DNA of 64,000 bases from Shouchella rhizosphaerae. Its GTDB lineage: Bacteria > Bacillota > Bacilli > Bacillales > Bacillaceae_D. The position numbers were made by a program, and so were the translations under genes. Below, in pieces: positions 35,628 to 43,755 of the stretch; position 1 is the stretch's first letter, and every line of letters starts with the position of its first letter. The notes beneath the pieces were generated by a model that was not told the DNA's origin, made no database searches, and saw only the letters and a program-made list of their open reading frames with translations. Where the stretch lies: positions 434,001-498,000 of the forward strand of contig NZ_FRBS01000003.1 of the NCBI RefSeq assembly GCF_900142675.1, given 5' to 3'.

Positions 35628-36722
35628 ATGGGGAGGACGATACGTTCTGAATCGGTTGGGGCAAAGATTGCAGAATGGTATAGTTGCCTTCTTTCTAAGT
35701 CATATGAACAGGCGATTATTTTAAAAGAAGAGGTCAAACAGCTTCTACCAGCGATGGACCCAAGCGACAAGTTTATGGCCTTCTACTCACTAGTCGAATT
35801 TAAACACCAGATTTTAGTCAGCCGTTACGATAAAAACGAATGCCCTGAGGAAATAGAACCGATTTCTGAAAAGACCGAAATCGATCACCTTCTCAAGTAT
35901 CTCTATTACTTTGTTAGCGGCCAATACGAGTTTACGCAAGAACGGTACCGGTCCGCTGTAAAGCTGTTTCGCAAAGCCGAACGACTACTAGAATACGTAA
36001 ACGACGAGGCGGAGGAAGCGGAATTTTATCAATATATTGGCCTTGTTTATTATCGTCTCAACCACTATTTGATTGCTTCGTCCTACATGGAACAAGCAAA
36101 CGTCCTATTCGATCGGCTTCAATATCATGAGCCAGCGATAAACTGCCAAATCATCACTGCTTGTATTCATCAAGAGTTGAACAACCCTGAAAAAGGCGAA
36201 GCCATCTTAAAACAGGCGCTAGAGCGTGCTAAAGGCATTCCAATTGTATATGGACAAGTGTTGCGGACGCTAGGTTTAAACAAGCAAGGCCAAAAAAAGT
36301 TTGACGAGGCGGAAACGTATTTTAAACGAGCGCTTGACATCCCTGAGCACAAAAACACCATTTTCGGTGCCAAATCTAGATACAATTTGAGCAACGTGCT
36401 CTTTAATCAAGGAAAAATCGAAGAGGCTCTCCCACACTTCCAAATTGCAAAAGCAGGTGCCGCCTACTACAAAAGCAAAGAATACAACGCACGCTGCTTA
36501 TTTACGGAAGGCCTTCACATCGATAAAAACTATGATTTGGTTGACCAAGCCATCGCACAGCTCCAAAAAGAAGGAATGGACTTTGAGGTGAGTGAACTTG
36601 CTGAAGAAGCTGCTCACTTTGCAGAAAAGGAAGGAAATACGAGACTGGCATTGAAATATATGAAAGTGGCCCATGGTGCACGCTTATACCAACATACTTT
36701 AGGAGTTGATTCCGTTGTTTAA
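35628..36722 (+). CDS. Rap-type TPR regulator
   Basis: A 364-residue cytoplasmic protein of the RRNPP/Rap family. Residues about 1-75 form the three-helix bundle (IAEWYSCLLSKSYEQAI...FYSLVEFKHQILV) and about 95-350 form TPR repeats, e.g. AVKLFRKAERLLEYVNDEAEEAEFYQYIGLVYYRLNHYLIAS and AETYFKRALDIPE. The TPR part binds a Phr peptide. At the position of the phosphatase Gln47 of RapH this protein has Asp47 (MDPSDKF), so it may act by binding rather than by dephosphorylating a response regulator; this is inference. ATG 35628 follows GGAGG. The downstream phr-like frame overlaps its end by 8 bp. Confidence 0.9.
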   Translation: MGRTIRSESVGAKIAEWYSCLLSKSYEQAIILKEEVKQLLPAMDPSDKFMAFYSLVEFKHQILVSRYDKNECPEEIEPISEKTEIDHLLKYLYYFVSGQYEFTQERYRSAVKLFRKAERLLEYVNDEAEEAEFYQYIGLVYYRLNHYLIASSYMEQANVLFDRLQYHEPAINCQIITACIHQELNNPEKGEAILKQALERAKGIPIVYGQVLRTLGLNKQGQKKFDEAETYFKRALDIPEHKNTIFGAKSRYNLSNVLFNQGKIEEALPHFQIAKAGAAYYKSKEYNARCLFTEGLHIDKNYDLVDQAIAQLQKEGMDFEVSELAEEAAHFAEKEGNTRLALKYMKVAHGARLYQHTLGVDSVV

Positions 36723-36933
36723 GAAAAAGTTGGTCGTTTCACTTGTCGTCTCTTTCATCGCAGCAGCTTCATTTGTTGTTTTTACAAACACACAGGCTGA
36801 CAGTGAAATAAATAGCCGCGATAAAGGGGACATTACTTTCATTGACAGCCATGATAAAGGCGACATTACTTCCATTGACGACCGTGATAAAGGGGATATT
36901 ACTTTCATTCATAAGGCAAAGCTAAACGTTTAA
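36715..36933 (+). CDS. Phr-type signalling peptide precursor with three tandem pheromone repeats
   Basis: A 72-residue exported precursor paired with the Rap gene. TTG 36715 is chosen: AGGAG lies 9 bp upstream, and it overlaps the rap stop, as phr genes often do. After a signal segment (KKKLVVSLVVSFIAAASFVVFTNTQA) come three 11-residue repeats, coded by exact 33-bp units at 36811-36843, 36844-36876 and 36877-36909. They read NSRDKGDITFI, DSHDKGDITSI and DDRDKGDITFI. The core DKGDIT is invariant and, with a basic second residue, fits the pattern of mature Phr penta/hexapeptides. Export, cleavage and re-import would let it inhibit the Rap protein. A terminator follows. Confidence 0.82.
   Translation: MFKKKLVVSLVVSFIAAASFVVFTNTQADSEINSRDKGDITFIDSHDKGDITSIDDRDKGDITFIHKAKLNV
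36811..36909 (+). repeat. three 33-bp tandem repeats inside the phr gene
   Basis: Each unit encodes 11 residues ending in I. The units share GATAAAGG.GA.ATTACTT.CATT and differ at few positions, several of them synonymous, which indicates selection for the DKGDIT core. Confidence 0.9.
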
Positions 36934-36940
36934 TGTTACT

Positions 36941-36965
36941 AGAGAGCCAATCGGTTCTCTTTTTT
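36941..36965 (+). terminator. terminator of rap-phr
   Basis: AGAGAGCC pairs with GGTTCTCT (one G-U) around a 4-base loop and is followed by a T run, 8 bp past the phr stop. Confidence 0.85.
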
Positions 36966-36998
36966 ACTACATCTGCACCCTTTCGATCCTTGACATGA

Positions 36999-37032
36999 AA
37001 CTGCCTATTCCCTTTGAATGGGAACAGGCAGT
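36999..37032 (-). terminator. terminator after the glutaredoxin-like gene
   Basis: ACTGCCT-TTCCC (37000-37012) pairs with GGGAA-AGGCAGT (37020-37032), each arm with one unpaired base. On the minus strand it is followed by TTTCAT, so it is a weak terminator; it also lies downstream of phr in the opposite sense. Confidence 0.6.
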
Positions 37033-37088
37033 CTTTGTGTTTTTCGATGTGTTGTCAGATAAACGTTGCCTTTCAAATTTGCACATGC

Positions 37089-37340
37089 TTATTGCTTTAT
37101 TGAACGAATGCGTTCGATCTGTTTTTGGAGCGACTCTTTCTCTAATAACCCGTAGCCAATTTCTTGGTCGTCTATACAAACAACAGGGATTTTAAGTTGG
37201 TACTTCTCTAAAAGCACATCATCCTGATAGATGTCATGGCATTGAATCACAAGCGAGTAACTATCGGCTAATTCTTTCAGCAATGCGTACCCTTTGTCGC
37301 ACAAGGGACACCCTTTTTTCGTATAAAAATCGACGTTCAT
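37089..37340 (-). CDS. glutaredoxin-like thioredoxin-fold protein
   Basis: An 83-residue thioredoxin-fold protein with the redox motif CPLC (residues 10-13: KKGCPLCDKG) and the cis-proline loop KIPVVCIDDQ. It probably reduces a disulfide or mixed thiol, but the partner is unknown. It begins at the ATG that overlaps the sigL stop (TAATG), so it is translationally coupled to sigL. Confidence 0.82.
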   Translation of the reverse strand: MNVDFYTKKGCPLCDKGYALLKELADSYSLVIQCHDIYQDDVLLEKYQLKIPVVCIDDQEIGYGLLEKESLQKQIERIRSIKQ

Positions 37341-38677
37341 TATCCGGTCCTTTCGTTGTAGCGTTTCCGTTTCGAAGATGGCAAAATCCCTAGTTCATCG
37401 CGGTATTTTGCTACTACCCGCCGCGACAAAGCTACTCCTTTATCAATTCTCAACTGCTCCGCTAATTTTTGGTCTGACAAAGGTTTGCTTTTATCCTCTA
37501 CGCTAATCATTTCTTTAAGCCACACTTTAACGTGGTGATTGGTCAATTGGGCATCTGACTTAGAAACATGGCCAGAGAACAATGTTTTTAATTCGACTAA
37601 GCCACGAGGTGTTTGTGCATATTTATTAGATGTTGCCCGGCTTACCGTTGATTCATGGATGCCGAGAACTTGGGCCACATCGTTTAACGTCAGTGGCTTG
37701 AGCACCCCACTAGGCTGAAGCAAGTAGTCTGCTTGCACGCTCGCCAACACTTCCGCCACGCGACGCACCGTTTGCTGGCGTTGTTCAAGGCTGCGTTTTA
37801 ACCACTCGACATGCTGCCTTTTTTGCTTCGCATAGGCGCTTGTCTCGACTTGTTGTTTCAGTAAATGGTCATATTCCTCGTGTACGCGAATCGCGGGTAG
37901 TATGTCATCATTCATGAAGACAAGCAGTTTTCCAGATTCGTCCTTTGCCATCAGCACATCAGGCTGGACGTAAATGGCCGTTTCCTTCGAATAACGTAGT
38001 CCAGGCTTTGGATCAAGCTCCTTTAATTGGTCGTATAGATGCTGTATATCTTGAACAACGACGCCGTATTGTTTCGCAAGTTGCTTCCATTTCCGGGCAG
38101 CTAGCGCTTCGAGATGGTTTAAAACGATGGCAATCGCAAGAGGATGGCAATCGGGCATACGTTTAAGTTGCAAGGCCAAGCATTCCCCAAGGGAACGGGC
38201 CCCTACGCCTGCAGGCTCAAAACTCTGCAATATGGCGAGCAACCTTTCCCCTTCCGATTCAGTGATGTTCCGGTCTGCACAAAGCTGAGGCAGCGCTTCT
38301 CCTAGATAACCATCTTCCCGTAAATTACCAATCAAATAAGTAAGCTCGCATTTATCGTTTTCGCTCAGCGTCGGCGATTCAATCAACTGTTCGTACAACT
38401 CATCAGCAAGCGTTCGCCCTCTTTGCGCAACATTTTGCAACGCTGCCTGTTTGTCGTCACTTGACATCTGTTGCCTGATTGGCCTTGTGCCAACCAGTTC
38501 CCGTTCACGGGAAAGAGTAGATTGTTCATGTAATTCGAGTAGAGGATTTTCTAGCGCTTGTTCCCGCAAATAGGCAATGACATCCACGGACGAATATTGT
38601 AGCAAGTGGAGCGCTTGCCTTAACTCTTGGGTCATCACTAAACTCGTTGTCTGACGTTGCAGTAAGCCAATCTCCAT
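37340..38677 (-). CDS. sigL: RNA polymerase sigma-54 factor SigL
   Basis: A 445-residue sigma-54. Region I at the N-terminus is Gln- and Leu-rich (QRQTTSLVMTQELRQALHLLQYSSVDVIAYL). The core-binding region occupies the middle. A helix-turn-helix lies near 350 (LNDVAQVLGIHESTVSRATSNKYAQTPRG) and the RpoN box near 425 reads SRRVVAKYRDELGI, recognising the -24 GG/-12 GC promoter elements. ATG 38677 is the first in-frame start. It lies 110 bp below a cre-like site. Sigma-54 needs an enhancer-binding activator; none is in the window. Confidence 0.96.
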   Translation of the reverse strand: MEIGLLQRQTTSLVMTQELRQALHLLQYSSVDVIAYLREQALENPLLELHEQSTLSRERELVGTRPIRQQMSSDDKQAALQNVAQRGRTLADELYEQLIESPTLSENDKCELTYLIGNLREDGYLGEALPQLCADRNITESEGERLLAILQSFEPAGVGARSLGECLALQLKRMPDCHPLAIAIVLNHLEALAARKWKQLAKQYGVVVQDIQHLYDQLKELDPKPGLRYSKETAIYVQPDVLMAKDESGKLLVFMNDDILPAIRVHEEYDHLLKQQVETSAYAKQKRQHVEWLKRSLEQRQQTVRRVAEVLASVQADYLLQPSGVLKPLTLNDVAQVLGIHESTVSRATSNKYAQTPRGLVELKTLFSGHVSKSDAQLTNHHVKVWLKEMISVEDKSKPLSDQKLAEQLRIDKGVALSRRVVAKYRDELGILPSSKRKRYNERTG

Positions 38678-38788
38678 CTATTCAACCCCTCCTCGAACTT
38701 CCTTGCCTTGATTTTACATTCCGCTCAGGCGAACTTAAATGCTCTTTTTCCTCTACATGTCATAGCATAAACCAAATGGCTTGTTAAT

Positions 38789-38802
38789 GTAAACGCTTTC
38801 TT
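38789..38802 (+). promoter_or_regulatory. cre-like site (CcpA) above sigL
   Basis: TGTAAACGCTTTCT matches the cre consensus TGWAANCGNTNWCA at all positions but the last. It lies about 112 bp above the sigL start. In B. subtilis CcpA represses sigL through a site in a similar place. Confidence 0.65.
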
Positions 38803-39007
38803 ATAGATTTCAGCAGTTGCCTAGCTCTTTTGGCCCTTTTAAAAAATAAAAAACAACGTTGTGAACGGCGTAAAACATAGAGGTTTACATCTTTATAATT
38901 TAGTCTATCATGAAAGAAGGGCTTTTTGATCATCACAAGGAATAGTACATGAATGAAACTGCTTTTTTGTTGTTGCCGTACATACTTTTGTAAAAAGAAG
39001 CAACTCA
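38803..39007. other. intergenic stretch between sigL and clpP
   Basis: Part of the 417-bp gap. Besides the cre-like site and the clpP promoter it has a 10-bp palindrome ACAACGTTGT (38853-38862), A-rich runs and no convincing gene. Confidence 0.5.
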
Positions 39008-39024
39008 TTTGACCTTTATTGACC
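39008..39024 (+). promoter_or_regulatory. CtsR operator of clpP
   Basis: TTTGACC (39008-39014) and ATTGACC (39018-39024) form the reverse complement of the CtsR heptad direct repeat (A/GGTCAAA-NAN-A/GGTCAAA), with one mismatch. It overlaps the -35 box of the clpP promoter, so CtsR would compete with RNA polymerase; stress releases it. Confidence 0.85.
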
Positions 39025-39037
39025 TTTGCAGTATGAT
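39009..39037 (+). promoter_or_regulatory. sigma-A promoter of clpP
   Basis: -35 TTGACC (39009-39014), 17-bp spacer, -10 TATGAT (39032-39037), about 58 bp above the clpP start. Confidence 0.85.
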
Positions 39038-39094
39038 GATTACAGAGCAACAATTTCAAGGATTTTAGTCAATAGGACATGAGGAGGAAGAGCG

Positions 39095-39682
39095 ATGAAT
39101 TTAATACCTACCGTAATTGAACAAACAAACCGTGGCGAGCGTGCATATGACATTTACTCCCGTTTATTGAAAGACCGCATTATTATGCTAGGGAGCGGGG
39201 TGGACGACAATGTCGCCAACTCGATCGTTGCACAAATGTTGTTTTTGCAAGCAGAAGACCCTGAAAAAGATATTTCCTTATACATTAACTCTCCTGGCGG
39301 CTCGATTACTGCTGGAATGGCAATCTATGACACGATGCAATTCATCAAACCAGATGTTTCAACGATTTGCATCGGCATGGCTGCTTCCATGGGCGCCTTT
39401 TTGCTCACTGCTGGTGCGAAAGGCAAACGGATGGCATTGCCAAATAGTGAAGTGATGATCCACCAACCACTTGGCGGTATGCAAGGCCAAGCTGCAGACA
39501 TGGAAATCCATGCCCGCCGCATCATTCAAATGCGCGAAAAACTCAATCAAATTATGGCAGAACGTTCTGGTCAACCGTATGAACGAATTGCAAGAGACAC
39601 AGACCGTGATAACTTTATGACAGCCGAACAAGCAAAAGAATACGGCTTAATCGACAAAGTGATTGAAACACCAACGAAATAA
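39095..39682 (+). CDS. clpP: ATP-dependent Clp protease proteolytic subunit
   Basis: A 195-residue serine protease subunit that forms the tetradecameric chamber used by ClpX, ClpC and ClpE. The triad is intact: Ser98 (GMAASMGAF), His123 (MIHQPLGG) and Asp172 (DTDRDNF). The N-terminal pore loop region [23 protein letters not shown] is typical. ATG 39095 follows GGAGGAAG. It has a CtsR operator over its promoter and its own terminator. ClpXP degrades tmRNA-tagged proteins, linking it to ssrA/smpB. Confidence 0.98.
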   Translation: MNLIPTVIEQTNRGERAYDIYSRLLKDRIIMLGSGVDDNVANSIVAQMLFLQAEDPEKDISLYINSPGGSITAGMAIYDTMQFIKPDVSTICIGMAASMGAFLLTAGAKGKRMALPNSEVMIHQPLGGMQGQAADMEIHARRIIQMREKLNQIMAERSGQPYERIARDTDRDNFMTAEQAKEYGLIDKVIETPTK

Positions 39683-39691
39683 CAGACAAAG

Positions 39692-39718
39692 GCTTCCGCA
39701 AAACGCGGAAGCTTTTTT
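39692..39718 (+). terminator. terminator of clpP
   Basis: GCTTCCGC (39692-39699), 5-base loop, GCGGAAGC (39705-39712), then TTTTTT. Confidence 0.93.
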
Positions 39719-39838
39719 GTTGCCGCCAGTTGCAGCCTGCCCTCATTCAATTCCCTTTTTCATTAGGCCATGGTACGATTTAAAAAACAAGATGGCGCTA
39801 GCCTTTTTGCTTTCGCCTAAGATTAGGAGGAATTTATT

Positions 39839-41188
39839 CTGAGCATTTCAGCAATTGACGACATTGTCGCCAAGCAAACAGACGATTCATTGGCTACGTT
39901 GTTTAAACTATTGCGCCAAGAAAGCATTAGCACTCAAAACAAAGGAATGCGCGAATGCGCAGCGTTAATGCGAGCGCTCATGGAGGAAGTTGGTGCCCGT
40001 ACTGAACTGTTTGAAACAGAAGGCCATCCTATTCTATACGGTGAACTTCTTACAGACAAACACGCGCCAACTTTGTTAATTTATGGCCATTACGATGTAC
40101 AGCCTCCTGACCCATTAAGTGAGTGGGAGACGCCTCCATTTGAACCAACAGTCCGCGACGGGCGTATCTTTGCACGGGGCGCAGGCGACAACAAAGGACA
40201 AATCGTTGCCCAACTTCTCGGCATAAAAACGTATCAAGAAGCATGTGGCGCTTTACCCGTCAACATTAAAATCGTTATTGAAGGGGAAGAAGAAATGGGC
40301 AGCGTCCATTTGCCAGACTTTGTTCAAAGCAACAAAGAATTGCTTCAAGCCGACCTCGTTTACACAGCTGATGGGCCATCTCATGATAGCGGCTCTCCCC
40401 TTGTCCTTCTTGGCGTCCGCGGCATTCTATCTTTTGAGATTGAACTTCAAAACGCCGAGTTCGACAACCATTCTGGCAATACAGGCAACATTGTCCCAAA
40501 TCCAGCTTGGGACCTTATGGAGCTGCTTCAGACGATGCGCAGCACAGACGGGCGCGTCTTAATCGAAGGCTTTTACGACAATATTCGCCCTGCCAGCGCT
40601 GAAGAAGAACAGCTGTTGGCCACACTCCCTTTTGAAAAAGACTCAGTCGCCCAAAAAATCGGCTATCCCCATTTGGATATAGATGGAAAAAGCTATTACC
40701 GAAAACTAGCGCTAGAACCCACTTTTAATATATGCGGACTAAAAAGCGGCTATTTAGAAGATGGCATTAAGACAATTATTCCTAGCAAAGCCAGTGTAAA
40801 AATCGACGCACGCCTCGTTGTGGACCAGGACCCTAAAGACATTTTTGAAAAGGTGACTGCACACGTAAAAGCACGCCGGCCTGATGCCAAGGTGACGTTT
40901 TTAGGGGCAATGGAGCCTTCCCGTACGCCAGTTGAGACAGCGATCGTCCAAAAAGCGCTAAAAGGCATTTCTGCTTGTTTTAATGAGGAGCCCCTTATCC
41001 AACCAAGCCTTGGCGGCTCGCTGCCAGACTATGTATGGACAAAGCTCCTTCACGCACCATCTCTTCTCGTCCCTTATGCAAACTTTGACCAACGCAACCA
41101 CTCGCCAAATGAAAATCTCGCTATTCGCCACTTTTTAAACGGCATTCGCTGTACAGCCCATGTTATCCATGCTGTCGGACAGAACTAA
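39839..41188 (+). CDS. M20-family metallopeptidase (dipeptidase)
   Basis: A 449-residue zinc metallopeptidase of the M20 (ArgE/DapE/CPG2) family. Metal motifs are YGHYDVQP (His and Asp), ARGAGDNKGQ (bridging Asp), EGEEEMGS (Glu pair) and, at the C-terminus, PYANFDQRNHSPNENL (His). The start is unusual: AGGAGG at 39825-39830 is followed 8 bp later by CTG 39839, and starting there adds the helix SISAIDDIVAKQTDDSLATLFKLLRQESIS that family members have. The next start, TTG 39890, has no ribosome binding site and would cut this helix. Substrate is a guess (di- or oligopeptides). Confidence 0.88.
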   Translation: MSISAIDDIVAKQTDDSLATLFKLLRQESISTQNKGMRECAALMRALMEEVGARTELFETEGHPILYGELLTDKHAPTLLIYGHYDVQPPDPLSEWETPPFEPTVRDGRIFARGAGDNKGQIVAQLLGIKTYQEACGALPVNIKIVIEGEEEMGSVHLPDFVQSNKELLQADLVYTADGPSHDSGSPLVLLGVRGILSFEIELQNAEFDNHSGNTGNIVPNPAWDLMELLQTMRSTDGRVLIEGFYDNIRPASAEEEQLLATLPFEKDSVAQKIGYPHLDIDGKSYYRKLALEPTFNICGLKSGYLEDGIKTIIPSKASVKIDARLVVDQDPKDIFEKVTAHVKARRPDAKVTFLGAMEPSRTPVETAIVQKALKGISACFNEEPLIQPSLGGSLPDYVWTKLLHAPSLLVPYANFDQRNHSPNENLAIRHFLNGIRCTAHVIHAVGQN

Positions 41189-41193
41189 TAGAA

Positions 41194-41220
41194 AAGGCAT
41201 CCCTCATTATGGGATGCCTT
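41194..41220. terminator. bidirectional terminator between convergent genes
   Basis: AAGGCATCCC (41194-41203) and GGGATGCCTT (41211-41220) form a 10-bp stem with a 7-base loop. It serves the M20 gene and the convergent DUF4870-type gene; T runs are short on both sides. Confidence 0.8.
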
Positions 41221-41223
41221 CGC

Positions 41224-41580
41224 TTAACGTAAAAATTTAATTGTAAGGGGAATTCGGTATTCCTCTCCTTGGTATGCTTTAATTGCGGCCAAAATGGTAA
41301 AAATAATAGCAAGCAGGCCGACAAGTGGCGCAAGTAAAAAGCCAATTAGGATAATCATGGTCACACTCGCAACTAATCCGTAAATGAAAAAAGAAATCAA
41401 AAAGTTAAAGTATTCCTTGCCATGGTAATCAATAAAGTCCGAATCATCTCTTTTAACGAGCCAGATAATAAGTGGCGCAAGGATAGGCGCAGGAAAGCTC
41501 AATACATATAGCAACATCGCCAACATACGCTCGCTTCCGTCTGGTTCATATTCGCGGTAATCAATAATTTCATTGGCCAT
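41224..41580 (-). CDS. DUF4870-type membrane protein
   Basis: A 118-residue protein with three to four hydrophobic segments. After a charged N-terminus it reads MLAMLLYVLSFPAPILAPLIIWLVKRDDSDFIDYHGKEYFNFLISFFIYG, the typical DUF4870 pattern with a D-x-x-D-x-H-G-K-E loop. Function of this family is unknown. ATG 41580 follows GGAG. Confidence 0.75.
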   Translation of the reverse strand: MANEIIDYREYEPDGSERMLAMLLYVLSFPAPILAPLIIWLVKRDDSDFIDYHGKEYFNFLISFFIYGLVASVTMIILIGFLLAPLVGLLAIIFTILAAIKAYQGEEYRIPLTIKFLR

Positions 41581-41872
41581 TTGTCATCTCTCCTTATCCT
41601 TACCTTTACTATACGCTCAAATGGAAAAGGATACAATTCTTTTTTCGTCTCACCGCTGTACTTCCCGTGTTTGAGCCTCTCTGTAAACGACTAGAAACCA
41701 TAATGGGTAGAATTCGGAAGAAAAACAAAGCAAATGGAAGGAAAACACACTACAAATTTTGTGCAGTATATATTGCATATATTTTTTAACATTTATAAGG
41801 CTTTACGAATCGACTTGTTTTTACTTATACTTATTTGGTAAATTTACATTATTCGACATGGAGGTGGGCGTT

Positions 41873-43021
41873 TTGTTGGAATTTAAAAATGTCACAAAGC
41901 GGTATGGTGCCGGCAGACCAGCTGTAGACAATTTAAATCTAAAAATAAATAAAGGCGAATTCGTTTGTTTTATTGGCCCAAGTGGTTGCGGAAAGACAAC
42001 AACAATGAAAATGGTGAATCGTCTCCACGAAGCGACAGAAGGGCAAATTATTGTTAACGGCAAAGACATACGGAAACAAGATCCAGTCGAATTGCGTCGA
42101 TCAATTGGCTATGTCATCCAGCAAATCGGGTTAATGCCCCATATGACTGTTAAAGAAAACATTGTCCTTGTTGGAACGCTTTTGAAGTGGCCGAAATCGA
42201 AAAAAGACGAGCGGGCAAAAGAACTGATTAAACTAGTCAATTTGCCAGAGTCGTATTTGGACAAATACCCACACGAACTAAGTGGCGGACAGCAGCAGCG
42301 AATTGGTGTGTTGCGGGCACTCGCAGCTGATCCACCACTGATTTTAATGGACGAACCTTTTGGCGCACTCGATCCGATTACGAGAGACTCTTTACAAGAG
42401 GAATTCAAAAAATTACAAAAAGATCTCGACAAAACGATTGTTTTTGTTACACACGACATGGACGAAGCATTAAAACTAGCAGACCGGATTGTCATCATGA
42501 AAGACGGAAAAATCATCCAAACTGGAACTCCTGATGAGATTATGCGCTCCCCTGCCAATGCCTTTGTCGAAGATTTTATCGGCAAGGACCGCCTCATTCA
42601 AGGACGGGCTGATGTAACCACTGTTGAACAAGTTATGAATAAACACGCCGTTACCGTCGATGAAAATGAAACACTGCGCAACGCCATCTCCCTCATGCGC
42701 GATAAGCGTGTCGACTCACTCCTTGCCGTCAACCAGGATAACGTTTTAACCGGCTACATTGACGTCGAAATGATCGATTCCTTTTATAAAAAAGCATTGA
42801 CTGTCAAAGAGGCAATGGAAACAGATGTTTTTACCGTTCAAGAGCATAGCCTTTTGCGTGATACGATCCATAAAATGCTGCGGCGCGGTGCCAAATATGT
42901 GCCCGTTGTCAATGACCAACACCAAGTTGCAGGCATTGTGACACGGACCAGTTTGGCGGATATTGTCTATGACACCATTTGGGGCGATGGCATGGACTTT
43001 GATGAGCCCACAGAACCGTGA
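41873..43021 (+). CDS. opuCA: osmoprotectant ABC transporter, ATP-binding subunit (OpuCA-type)
   Basis: A 382-residue ATPase. TTG 41873 is chosen (GGAGGTG 6 bp upstream), giving the OpuCA-like start MLEFKNVTKRYG. Walker A GPSGCGKTTT, ABC signature LSGGQQQR, Walker B LILMDEPFGALD and switch His VFVTHD are intact. Residues about 250-375 form two CBS domains (VMNKHAVTVDENETL, AMETDVFTVQEHSL) that sense ionic strength in this family. The genes for two permeases and a binding lipoprotein follow in the OpuC order; the system takes up betaine, carnitine, choline-type or related osmoprotectants. Confidence 0.93.
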   Translation: MLEFKNVTKRYGAGRPAVDNLNLKINKGEFVCFIGPSGCGKTTTMKMVNRLHEATEGQIIVNGKDIRKQDPVELRRSIGYVIQQIGLMPHMTVKENIVLVGTLLKWPKSKKDERAKELIKLVNLPESYLDKYPHELSGGQQQRIGVLRALAADPPLILMDEPFGALDPITRDSLQEEFKKLQKDLDKTIVFVTHDMDEALKLADRIVIMKDGKIIQTGTPDEIMRSPANAFVEDFIGKDRLIQGRADVTTVEQVMNKHAVTVDENETLRNAISLMRDKRVDSLLAVNQDNVLTGYIDVEMIDSFYKKALTVKEAMETDVFTVQEHSLLRDTIHKMLRRGAKYVPVVNDQHQVAGIVTRTSLADIVYDTIWGDGMDFDEPTEP

Positions 43022-43095
43022 GTCGATTGTACTTGTGTGTTGTGCCTATGTGTCGTACAGCGCTTTTAAAAGCGACCCAAGAAGGAGGATAAACG

Positions 43096-43737
43096 ATGAT
43101 CGCGTTTTTTTCAGAATACGGCCATGACTTGCTTTTTAAGACGGGGGAACATCTGTTTATTTCGTTTACGGCGATTCTCTTAGGTGTTCTTGTCTCTGTG
43201 CCTTTAGGAATTGCCCTAACACGTGTTCCTCGTGTGGCAGACAGGCTTATATCTGTCATCGGCATTTTGCAGACAGTCCCCAGCCTCGCCATATTAGCCT
43301 TTTTTATTCCTATTTTTGGAGCAGGCAAAGTACCGGCCATTATTGCTTTGTTTTTTTACTCCGTATTGCCGATTTTACGAAACACCTACACAGGTGTTAA
43401 AGGCGTCAATCCAAGCGTGTTGGAAGCAGGCAAAGGCATGGGTATGAACAATATCGAATCGATTTTTAAAATCGAAATTCCCCTTGCATTGCCAGTTATT
43501 ATGGCAGGCATCCGTTTAGCAACTGTCTATTTAATCGGCTGGGCTACATTAGCGGCATTTGTCGGCGGCGGCGGGCTAGGGGATTTCATTTTTGACGGCC
43601 TCAATTTATTCCAACCAGCGCTTATCATAGCCGGAACTTTACCTGCCACGATTTTGGCGCTGCTTGCCGACCGCTTACTGCTGTTAGTAGAGCGTGCATT
43701 AACGCCAAAAGGCTACAAACAATCCCAAACATCTTAA
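43096..43737 (+). CDS. opuCB: osmoprotectant ABC transporter permease (OpuCB-type)
   Basis: A 213-residue membrane protein with five to six hydrophobic segments and the permease EAA loop LEAGKGMGMNNIESIFKIEIPLALPVIMAGIR near residues 117-147 that docks to the ATPase. ATG 43096 follows GAAGGAGG. It lies 74 bp after opuCA. It forms a heterodimer with the OpuCD-type permease. Confidence 0.93.
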   Translation: MIAFFSEYGHDLLFKTGEHLFISFTAILLGVLVSVPLGIALTRVPRVADRLISVIGILQTVPSLAILAFFIPIFGAGKVPAIIALFFYSVLPILRNTYTGVKGVNPSVLEAGKGMGMNNIESIFKIEIPLALPVIMAGIRLATVYLIGWATLAAFVGGGGLGDFIFDGLNLFQPALIIAGTLPATILALLADRLLLLVERALTPKGYKQSQTS

Positions 43738-43755
43738 GGGGGGAGGAGAATCACT

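Noticed and set aside
36811-36909. Short tandem repeats read as a possible CRISPR or phase-variation array
   Set aside because: The 33-bp units are contiguous without spacers and keep frame in a small secreted precursor, which fits peptide repeats.
38853-38862. Palindrome ACAACGTTGT as a specific regulator site
   Set aside because: A single 10-bp palindrome with no positional link to a promoter; chance is likely enough.
41581-41872. Operator for the opuC operon
   Set aside because: The gap is AT-rich with several short repeats (TATATATTGCATATA), but no dyad or promoter stood out enough to report.
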